This document shows, in pieces, positions 1 through 5,993 of a stretch of DNA of 9,548 nt. The number at the start of each line of letters is the position of its first letter. The first letter of the stretch is position 1. Made by a program: the position numbers and the translations under genes. This DNA is from Oleimicrobium sp037445575 (lineage in GTDB: Bacteria; Zhuqueibacterota; Zhuqueibacteria; JANLFK01; Oleimicrobiaceae), in assembly GCA_037445575.1 (NCBI GenBank), contig JBBIKH010000138.1, positions 1-9,548 of the forward strand. The letters run 5' to 3'. Under the pieces are notes generated by a model. It made no database searches, was not told the DNA's origin, and worked only from the letters and a program-made list of their open reading frames with translations.

Positions 1-499
1 TGCGCGCCCCCCCTGAAGAGGAAATGATGATGAGGGGCCACCGCTCCTTGAGCGCCACATCTGCCGCCCTGGCCACCTTCTCCCCTACCACGGAGCCCAT
101 GCTCCCCCCAATGAACGCAAAATCCATCGCACAGAGGACGACCTTGACGCCAGAGATGGTACCCGTGAAGGTGCGGATTGCCTCAGGCAGACCGGAGGTC
201 TTCATCGCCTCCTTTATGCGATCGCGGTAACGTTTGCTGTCTTTGAACCCCAGGGGGTCGACCGACAGCAGGTTATCGTTGAACGGCTCGGCCGAACCTT
301 CGTCCAGGAGAATCCGCACATAGTCGCGGCTGCCGATGCGGAAGTGAAACCCACATTTCATGCACACATGCGCATGGTTGGCCAGCTCTTTGCGATAGAG
401 GATCTCCCCACACTGTTCGCATTTGACCCATAGGCCGTTGGGCAAATCTCTTTTCGCCTGGGCGATCAACCCCTTCTTTGTGCGCTTGAACCAGTCCAT
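1..499 (-). CDS. accD: Acetyl-CoA carboxylase carboxyltransferase beta subunit, N-terminal part
   Basis: AccD is the beta half of the carboxyltransferase that moves the carboxyl group from biotin to acetyl-CoA, giving malonyl-CoA, the committed step of fatty acid synthesis; it works in the cytoplasm with AccA. Only 166 codons are visible because the gene runs off the left edge; the family is usually about 280-300 residues. The N-terminus carries the AccD zinc ribbon, C27-X2-C30-X15-C46-X2-C49, preceded by the typical start MDWFKR. The beginning of the crotonase-like core follows, with FIGGSMGSVVGEK near residues 129-141 and SSSGGRA at the edge (160-166). The ATG at 499 is supported by an upstream CGGAG about 5 bases away. 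Only 10 bases separate it from the rimI stop, so co-transcription is likely. No accA is visible. Identification is firm. Confidence 0.97.
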   Translation of the reverse strand, partial: MDWFKRTKKGLIAQAKRDLPNGLWVKCEQCGEILYRKELANHAHVCMKCGFHFRIGSRDYVRILLDEGSAEPFNDNLLSVDPLGFKDSKRYRDRIKEAMKTSGLPEAIRTFTGTISGVKVVLCAMDFAFIGGSMGSVVGEKVARAADVALKERWPLIIISSSGGAR

Positions 500-509
500 C
501 GCTGCTCCG

Positions 510-1037
510 TCACAGTCCGATATTGAGACTCATCAACAAGGCGTCTTCGCCGTTATCTTCGTAGTAGCCGCGGCGCACCCCGACCTTGCGGAAGCCCATC
601 TGCTGGTACAGGGCGATCGCCGCCGCGTTGGAGACTCGCACCTCAAGATGGGCCACCAGGCACCCGATGCGGCGGCCATAGGCAAGAACTGTCTGCAGCA
701 AGCACCGCCCTATGCCCAGCCGTCGAAACGCGGCCGATACGGCCAGGTTGCCGACGTGAATCTCCGGTGGCACTACCCAACTGATGGCGTAGCCGACGAT
801 CTTGTCCTCGACGGTACCCACGACGCTGAGCACCACGTCCCGGTCCGCAACGCAAGAAGCGAAGCTGCGCGCCGACCAGGGGGAGGAGAAGCATTCTTGT
901 TCGATACTCACCACCTCCGCCACATCCGCCAATTCCATGTGGCGGATCAGCAGCGTTCTCCCGTCCTGAAGAAGCAGAGCAGCCGGCAGCACGCCCGAGG
1001 CAATCACGTTCCCTTCGCTGTTGCAGGTGGTCTTCAC
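510..1037 (-). CDS. rimI: Ribosomal protein S18-alanine N-acetyltransferase (RimI), GNAT family
   Basis: RimI acetylates the N-terminal alanine of ribosomal protein S18 using acetyl-CoA. The 175-residue product shows the GNAT core. Motif A is RRLGIG at 105-110, the acetyl-CoA pyrophosphate loop. It is followed by LEVRVSNAAAIALYQQMGF at 131-149, very close to Escherichia coli RimI. By alignment from memory, E132 and Y144 match the catalytic Glu and Tyr described in enterobacterial RimI, and R156-G-YYED (to 161) matches the substrate-side motif. The start used is GTG at 1037, with GGTGAG about 5 bases upstream. It adds roughly 28 residues before the usual RimI beginning (LLIRHMELADV, 29-39). 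An internal ATG at residue 34 would cut into the first strand and looks too late. The gene follows the tsaB stop by 17 bases, and tsaB-rimI is a common bacterial pair. Substrate specificity beyond S18 cannot be judged. Confidence 0.93.
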   Translation of the reverse strand: MKTTCNSEGNVIASGVLPAALLLQDGRTLLIRHMELADVAEVVSIEQECFSSPWSARSFASCVADRDVVLSVVGTVEDKIVGYAISWVVPPEIHVGNLAVSAAFRRLGIGRCLLQTVLAYGRRIGCLVAHLEVRVSNAAAIALYQQMGFRKVGVRRGYYEDNGEDALLMSLNIGL

Positions 1038-1054
1038 CGGGTCTCACCTTCCCA

Positions 1055-1747
1055 TCACTTCGGCATAACTGTCCTCGGTGTCGCCGCTACGAATTCCAGG
1101 ACGTAGAGCGGCTCCAAGGCCACGATGTCGTCGTGGTCTCCTACCGCAAGCCTCTTCTCCCCGAGAAGGGCGACGGTTGCGGCGCTGGGCAAGCTGCGCT
1201 CGGAAAGGTCCACTCGTGCTCGCTGCCGCACAGCAGCCAGGGTCTCCGTTTCGAGATCCCGACAGCCGGGTCCGATGAGCATCGCGCCCACCGGCACTTG
1301 TTGCGGCAGGGCATCCGCCGCAATCATGTGCACAGGCCCGTGCGGCTGCAAGCCGTCGCCTTGGCGGCGGAATTCGCCCACGTAGAACAGCCCCGCCTTC
1401 GCCCGCACGACGGACCACACAATGCGGGCATCCTCAGGGGCGTGGGCTGCCAGCGCCTGGAGGGTGGAGACTCCCACCACCTTCGCCCCCGTCGCAAAGG
1501 CCAGCCCTTTCGCCGCAGCAAGTCCGATCCGCAAGCCGGTGAATGAACCAGGGCCGATCGACACGGCGAGTCCCTGCACGTCGCCAGGCTTCATCTGGCA
1601 GAAACCAAGGAGGGCCCGTAGCATGGCGTGCAGGCGTTCGTTGTGCAGGCCGGGGCCCACAATGCGCATCTCCCCGAGCAGCCTTCCTCCGTCCACCAGG
1701 GCGACAGCGCACACGGCCGTTGCCGTCTCAATCCCCAGCACCAGCAT
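1055..1747 (-). CDS. tsaB: tRNA threonylcarbamoyladenosine biosynthesis protein TsaB
   Basis: TsaB is the non-catalytic ASKHA-fold partner of TsaD. With TsaE the TsaBDE complex transfers threonylcarbamoyl to A37 of ANN-decoding tRNAs (t6A). The 230-residue product matches the usual length of about 230. Visible motifs are LGIETAT at 4-10 (phosphate-1-like loop), HNERLH at 35-40, and the TsaB hallmark GPGSFTGLRIG at 65-75. The frame stays open upstream to 1915, but the ATG at 1747 is chosen because homology begins exactly there and AGGAGAGG lies just upstream (1751-1758); the extra 56 residues would only re-read tsaE. The gene overlaps the end of tsaE by 20 bases, which suggests translational coupling. 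Neither tsaD nor tsaC is in the window, so the pathway must be completed elsewhere in the genome. Confidence 0.96.
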   Translation of the reverse strand: MLVLGIETATAVCAVALVDGGRLLGEMRIVGPGLHNERLHAMLRALLGFCQMKPGDVQGLAVSIGPGSFTGLRIGLAAAKGLAFATGAKVVGVSTLQALAAHAPEDARIVWSVVRAKAGLFYVGEFRRQGDGLQPHGPVHMIAADALPQQVPVGAMLIGPGCRDLETETLAAVRQRARVDLSERSLPSAATVALLGEKRLAVGDHDDIVALEPLYVLEFVAATPRTVMPK

Positions 1748-2231
1748 TGGCCTCTCCTGCGCCGGTGCCGCGCCGCGCGATGGTGATATGCCGCCGGTTA
1801 GGTTGCTCCACGCCGCAGCTGGCAATAGTAACTTCCACACGCTTCTCCGGTAGAAAACGAAGCGCGCGTTCCGCCCACTCCACCAGACAGACGCCTTCCC
1901 CGTAGAAGTACTCATCGAGCCCGAGTTCGCGCAGCTCTTCCTCCCGCTGGATGCGGTAGAAATCGAAATGGTAGACCGGCAGCCGCCCCCGATATTCGTT
2001 GATCAACACGAACGACGGGCTTGCGACAAAACGCCCCACCCCTAGACCACGGCACACACCTTGGATGAACTTTGTCTTGCCGGCCCCCAACTCTCCAAAG
2101 AGGGCGACGACGTCGCCAGGTCCAAGCTGAGGGGCCAACAGCTCGCCAAGCGCGATAGTCTCCCCTTCACTGTCGGTGAAACGCTCTAAGGGAAGACTCG
2201 GGTGCTGCCGGAGCTCGCGGCTGGCGACCAT
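1728..2231 (-). CDS. tsaE: tRNA threonylcarbamoyladenosine biosynthesis ATPase TsaE
   Basis: TsaE is the small P-loop ATPase that drives turnover of the TsaBDE complex in t6A synthesis. The 167-residue product has the Walker A motif GELGAGKT at 46-53. Family landmarks follow: SPSFVLINEY at 71-80 (the switch-like SPTF segment), HFDFYR at 88-93 and LVEWAE at 116-121. The ATG at 2231 has only a weak, distant GAAGG upstream. It begins 16 bases after the porX stop, so it may rely on coupling to porX translation. The last 20 bases overlap tsaB. The C-terminal tail after about residue 150 is rich in Gly and Ala and is probably flexible. Placement next to porX is a linkage known from Bacteroidota. 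Confidence 0.96.
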   Translation of the reverse strand: MVASRELRQHPSLPLERFTDSEGETIALGELLAPQLGPGDVVALFGELGAGKTKFIQGVCRGLGVGRFVASPSFVLINEYRGRLPVYHFDFYRIQREEELRELGLDEYFYGEGVCLVEWAERALRFLPEKRVEVTIASCGVEQPNRRHITIARRGTGAGEANAGAGD

Positions 2232-2247
2232 ATGCGGAACGGCCCTT

Positions 2248-3810
2248 CTACTTCGGGTCCAGCCGCATCACCGGCAGGATCATCTCCTCCATCGATGCCC
2301 CGCCGTGTTGCAGGCTATCCCGATAGTAGCTCAGATAGTGGTGGTAGTTGGTCGGGTACACGAAGTAAAAGTCCTCTTTGGCGATCAGATAGTCGGTGTT
2401 CAGACCCCGCGGCGGAAGTTTGAAGGTAGCCGGATTGCGCACGATGATGGCGTGCTTGGGGTCTACCTTCAGGCTCTTGCCGAACTTGTAGCGCAGGTTC
2501 GTCGACGTCTCCCGATCGCCGATCACCTTCGCACCGCGCGCCACACGAATGCTGCCATGGTCAGAAGTGAGCACCACCGTCGCCCCCGCCGCAGCTAACT
2601 CCTGCAGCGCGCGGAAGATGTGGGAATGCTCAAACCACGACTTGGTCAGCGAGCGGTAGGCCGGCTCATCCACCGTGATCTCCTTGAGCACTTCAGATTC
2701 GCTTCGACTGTGCGCCAAGATATCCACAAAGTTCACCACGATGGACACCAGCGGCGATCCCGCAAGGCTGCGCGCGGTCTTTTCCACGTTGCGCGCTTCC
2801 TCCAGGTCGAGGATCTTGATGTACTTAGGCTCGGAGCGCAACCTAACACCCAGCCTCTGCAACTGAAGATCCAGGAGCTGGCGCTCATTCCGGTTCTGGC
2901 TCTGCTCGTCGTCCAGTCCTTTCAGCCAGAAATCGGGAAACAGGTTGCCCAGCTCGGCGGGAAAAAGCCCACTGAAAATGGCGTTGCGAGAGTAGGGGGT
3001 GGCCGTGGGCAGAATCGAATAGTAGTAGTCGGCACTGATGTGGAAATAGGGGTAAAGCATCGGCTGGATGACCAGCCACTGATCGAGGCGCAAATTGTCA
3101 ATGACCATGAAGACGGTGTTTCTGCCCACTTTCAGCAGTGGCGCAAGGAAGGTCCCCACCACGTCCACAGAAAGAGGCGGGCGGTCGCCATCCCGCATCC
3201 AGGTGGGGTAATTTGCTTCGATGAAGCGGCCGAACTCGATGTTACAGGCGCGCCTTTGATCAGCCAGCGTCTGCCGCAAGCCCAAGTCAGGGTGCTGGTC
3301 CAGCTCCACCTCCCACTGGCTCAAGCGCAGATGCAGGTTCATCCACTCTCGCCACCCAGGTGAGGCGGCAACGGCAGAGGCTATCTGGGCGAATTCTGCC
3401 ACATAATCCCTGGACAGGCGCGCACTCTCGATCTTGCGCCCTTCCAAAAACTTTTTGCAGATGAGCAGGATCTGGCTGGGGTTCACCGGCTTGGTGAGAT
3501 AGTCGCTAATTTTGGCGCCAATGGCATCCTCCATCAACGACTCCTCTTCGCTCTTTGTCACCATGACCACTGGCAGGGAGGGCCTGAGCTCCTTCATGCG
3601 CGAGAGCGCCGACAGCCCATCCATGCCGTTGAGCATCTCGTCCAGCAGCACCAGGTCAAAGTCTTGGCGTCTGATGAGCTCGATGCCATCCTCGGCGTTT
3701 GCCACCGGCGTCACCGAAAACCCTTTGCTCTCCAGAAAAAGGATGTGCGGGCGGAGTAGTTCGATCTCGTCGTCCACCCACAGGATCTCGCCCTTTTTCT
3801 CTCCCTGCAC
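2248..3810 (-). CDS. porX: PorX-type response regulator with PglZ domain (type IX secretion regulator)
   Basis: PorX is the response regulator that, with the sensor kinase PorY, controls type IX secretion in Bacteroidota. The 520-residue reading (P. gingivalis PorX is about 518) has three parts. A receiver domain spans about 7-125, with acidic pair D13-D14 in ILWVDDE, phospho-acceptor D57, T85 and K107. A helical linker lies at about 125-215. A PglZ/alkaline-phosphatase-like domain covers about 215-505. Its putative metal ligands and catalytic residues are D238 (VIDNLRLDQ), T269/T271 (PTATPYSR), D363 and H367 (NFVDILAH), D417-H418 (TSDHGS) and H502 (QHGG). The D57 and T271 positions agree with the D58 and T271 that I recall as functional in P. 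gingivalis. The PglZ domain is reported as a zinc phosphodiesterase. The frame is open to GTG 3831; GTG 3810 is preferred because GGGAAGG (3819-3825) then sits 8-9 bases upstream. Oddity: the usual Met-Pro after the phospho-Asp is Leu60-Asn61. porY is not in the window. Confidence 0.93.
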   Translation of the reverse strand: MQGEKKGEILWVDDEIELLRPHILFLESKGFSVTPVANAEDGIELIRRQDFDLVLLDEMLNGMDGLSALSRMKELRPSLPVVMVTKSEEESLMEDAIGAKISDYLTKPVNPSQILLICKKFLEGRKIESARLSRDYVAEFAQIASAVAASPGWREWMNLHLRLSQWEVELDQHPDLGLRQTLADQRRACNIEFGRFIEANYPTWMRDGDRPPLSVDVVGTFLAPLLKVGRNTVFMVIDNLRLDQWLVIQPMLYPYFHISADYYYSILPTATPYSRNAIFSGLFPAELGNLFPDFWLKGLDDEQSQNRNERQLLDLQLQRLGVRLRSEPKYIKILDLEEARNVEKTARSLAGSPLVSIVVNFVDILAHSRSESEVLKEITVDEPAYRSLTKSWFEHSHIFRALQELAAAGATVVLTSDHGSIRVARGAKVIGDRETSTNLRYKFGKSLKVDPKHAIIVRNPATFKLPPRGLNTDYLIAKEDFYFVYPTNYHHYLSYYRDSLQHGGASMEEMILPVMRLDPK

Positions 3811-3854
3811 GGCCACGGTCCTTCCCACCACAGATGGTTGCTTCGTGTGCTCTA

Positions 3855-3883
3855 AACTTAACGATTCTTCAGGAGTAAATCAA
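3855..3883 (-). promoter_or_regulatory. Candidate promoter upstream of porX
   Basis: The 99-base gap between the permease stop and the porX start is visibly more AT-rich than its surroundings. On the minus strand it contains TTGATT (3883-3878), a 17-base spacer, then TAAGTT (3860-3855), leaving a leader of roughly 40 bases before the GTG at 3810. The stretch TAAGTTTA also resembles the Bacteroidota -7 element TAnnTTTG with one mismatch, and TTG lies about 20 bases upstream of it. Both matches are partial. If real, it would separate the porX-tsaE-tsaB-rimI-accD run from the cyclase-ABC run. Confidence 0.35.
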
Positions 3884-3909
3884 CCCCTTTTTGCCACCTG
3901 GGCTGTTGC

Positions 3910-5235
3910 TCATTCATAGCGAAGCGCATGCACAGGATCGACTTTGGCAGCACGTCGTGCCGGAACAAGCCCGGCCAGAATGCTCACCAGCACGGCGAAT
4001 GCCACTCCGCCAAGAACCAGCCACCAGGTGATATGGAAAAAGTCTATCGCCTGTGCACCCTGTTCGATGAGAAAGCGGTTGGCCACGGCGTTGGCCACCT
4101 TGGTCACAGCCCACCCCAGCACGAGGCCGCCCATTCCTCCGAGCCATCCGATGGCAGCCGATTCGGTGACAAAGAGCAGTTTGACTTCGGCAGAGGTCGC
4201 CCCCACTGCCTTCATGATGCCGATTTCTCTGTACCGCTCCAGCACGGACATGACCATAGTGTTGATGATCCCCAACGCTGCCACCACCAGGGCAACGGTA
4301 CCCACTGCTCCAAGAAGAGCGTCGAAAATGAGGAACCCTTTTTTCAACTCTTTGAGCTCGTTCAGTACGGTAAAGGTTCCGTAGCCCATGGCCTCGAAGG
4401 TTTCGACCAACGGTTCCACCATCTCCACCTTGGCCGCACGCACATACACGGCGGGGTAGCCACCCCCGGCCTGGAATCCCGCAATGATGTCCGTCAGCGA
4501 GGCTACCGCACCCAGACGTTCCTTGAGGCCTCGTGGCATGACCATGCTCGGCATGCCTGCTGGACCAAACTCCTGATGCTGCCACACGCCCACCAAAGTC
4601 GCCTGCGCCCGCATGGGCGCCAGCAGCTCTTCTGCTCGCGGCAAGGTCGGGCCGGAGAACAAGCGCATTAGCCGCGGCAAATCGAGGCCTGCAGCAACAA
4701 GCTCCACCGTACAACCCACCAGCGAATCAGGCCGTTGAAAGCCCATGCGGCGCAGCACCATGTCCGAGCAAGCCACCTCCGCAGCGGTGTCACTGGCCAG
4801 AAACCGCCCCCAGGTGAGAGTGCGAAATGGGGCATAGCGGGCAACGGTCACCGGCACCACGTGCGCCATGGTCTGCCGCTCGCGCCCGTGAAGGCGCAGG
4901 CGCACGGGCACCACCACTTCCGGGTAGGCCATCTCCACTCCCGGCATCGCGGCGATGAAAGCTACTACACTATCGGTGAGCGCTTTGGGCTCCTCGTTCG
5001 GCGTCACCTCCCATCTGGCGTTGATCGCCGGCTGTCGCGGGAGCACGCGAATCGCCGCAAACGCGTCCAACTGGGCAAGCGCCGCAGAGACGTTCTTTTG
5101 CATGCCCGTACCGAACGAGACCATGGAGACCAGCGCACCGATGCCAATGGTGACCCCTCCGCTAGTGAGGGCGGTGCGCAGGCGATTGCGTCGCAAGTTG
5201 CCCCAGGCCAGTCGCACAATGTCCTGCACGTTCAC
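3910..5235 (-). CDS. ABC transporter permease, MacB/FtsX family
   Basis: This is the membrane subunit of a type VII (mechanotransmission) ABC system, the class that includes MacB, LolCE and FtsX. The 441-residue product has the family layout: cytoplasmic start with NLRRNRLRT, transmembrane helix 1 at about 22-44, a long extracytoplasmic MacB_PCD domain at about 46-300, then three helices at about 303-330, 352-382 and 402-424. Diagnostic pieces are REIGIMKAVGA at 336-346, the coupling segment facing the ATPase, and the ending ARRAAKVDPVHALRYE at 426-441. It starts with GTG at 5235, whose bases overlap the ATPase stop as GTGA, with a strong GGAGGAGGTG upstream. The two subunits are therefore almost certainly translationally coupled. 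Neither a MacA-like adaptor nor an outer-membrane channel gene is nearby. Substrate is unknown: lipoprotein release, peptide or antibiotic export and envelope signalling are all possible. Confidence 0.93.
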   Translation of the reverse strand: MNVQDIVRLAWGNLRRNRLRTALTSGGVTIGIGALVSMVSFGTGMQKNVSAALAQLDAFAAIRVLPRQPAINARWEVTPNEEPKALTDSVVAFIAAMPGVEMAYPEVVVPVRLRLHGRERQTMAHVVPVTVARYAPFRTLTWGRFLASDTAAEVACSDMVLRRMGFQRPDSLVGCTVELVAAGLDLPRLMRLFSGPTLPRAEELLAPMRAQATLVGVWQHQEFGPAGMPSMVMPRGLKERLGAVASLTDIIAGFQAGGGYPAVYVRAAKVEMVEPLVETFEAMGYGTFTVLNELKELKKGFLIFDALLGAVGTVALVVAALGIINTMVMSVLERYREIGIMKAVGATSAEVKLLFVTESAAIGWLGGMGGLVLGWAVTKVANAVANRFLIEQGAQAIDFFHITWWLVLGGVAFAVLVSILAGLVPARRAAKVDPVHALRYE

Positions 5236-5930
5236 CGGAGCACCTCCTCCCCCACAAGGCGACCGTAGGAAAGGCGAACGATGCGGTGCGCCAAACGCCT
5301 GGCCATGGGTTCATCATGAGTCACCAAGATGACCGTCTTGCCCTCATTTCTGTTCAGACTCGCCAGCAGCTGGAGGATCTCCTGCGCCGTAGTGCTGTCC
5401 AGGTTTCCGGTAGGTTCATCGGCTAGGAGCAGGTCTGGTCCGTTGGCCAGTGCTCGGGCCAAGGCGGTCCGCTGCATTTCACCTCCAGAGAGTTCGCCAG
5501 GCCGATGGTCCAGCCGCGCTCCGAGCCCAAGGGCACTCAACAACTCTCTTGCCTGCTTCTTTCGCGCCGCGGGATGGACACCGGCAAACACCAAGGGCAG
5601 CGCCACGTTCTCCGCGGCCGTCAACGCTGGAATGAGATTGAACGCCTGGAAAACCATCCCCACCGTGCGCTTGCGATGCTCGGCCAGGGCTCGTTCGGAG
5701 AGTCCTCCCAGATCATGGCCAGCCACGATGACCTGGCCCGCTGTGGGCCTATCTATCCCCGCGATGAGGTTGAGGAGCGTCGACTTTCCTGAACCGGAGC
5801 TACCCACCACTGCCACAAACTCCCCGCCGCGCACCTCCAAGCACACGCCATCAAGCGCTTTTACCACCGCCTGGCCCATGCGGTAGTGGCGGCAGACGTT
5901 TCTCAACACAACAATCTGGTCAGCGTACAT
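5232..5930 (-). CDS. ABC transporter ATP-binding protein, LolD/MacB type
   Basis: This is the nucleotide-binding subunit that powers the adjacent FtsX-family permease. In the 232-residue reading the motifs are complete: Walker A GSSGSGKST (43-51), Q-loop Q95 in MVFQAFN, signature LSGGE (147-151), Walker B LLLADE with catalytic E172, D-loop GNLD (175-178) and switch H205 in VTHD. The sequence around PTGNLDS is typical of the LolD/MacB/FtsE group. Two in-frame ATGs exist, at 5936 and 5930. The second is chosen because GAGG (5937-5940) directly abuts the first but lies 6 bases from the second. The stop overlaps the permease GTG by 4 bases. The cyclase stop lies 63 bases upstream, close enough for a shared transcript. 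Family assignment is firm; the transported substrate is not known. Confidence 0.95.
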   Translation of the reverse strand: MYADQIVVLRNVCRHYRMGQAVVKALDGVCLEVRGGEFVAVVGSSGSGKSTLLNLIAGIDRPTAGQVIVAGHDLGGLSERALAEHRKRTVGMVFQAFNLIPALTAAENVALPLVFAGVHPAARKKQARELLSALGLGARLDHRPGELSGGEMQRTALARALANGPDLLLADEPTGNLDSTTAQEILQLLASLNRNEGKTVILVTHDEPMARRLAHRIVRLSYGRLVGEEVLR

Positions 5931-5993
5931 GGGCATCCTCAGGACAGAAGTGAAGGGCAGAAGCCAGCAGGTTACCCTTAGGCGGGCGCGCTA

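Noticed and set aside
423..1106. A 227-codon plus-strand frame across rimI
   Set aside because: It lies opposite the clear RimI coding sequence and parts of accD and tsaB, with no recognisable motifs and a low-complexity His/Arg-rich product.
1748..1915. A 56-residue N-terminal extension of TsaB
   Set aside because: The extension re-reads tsaE in another frame. TsaB homology and the ribosome binding site both place the start at 1747.
3841..3909. An intrinsic terminator after the permease gene
   Set aside because: No stable stem followed by a T-run is visible on the minus strand; there is only a tiny GCC/GGC pairing near the permease stop.
3928..4671. A 247-codon plus-strand frame opposite the permease
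   Set aside because: The permease frame has clear FtsX-family helices and motifs; the antisense product has none and is rich in His and Arg.
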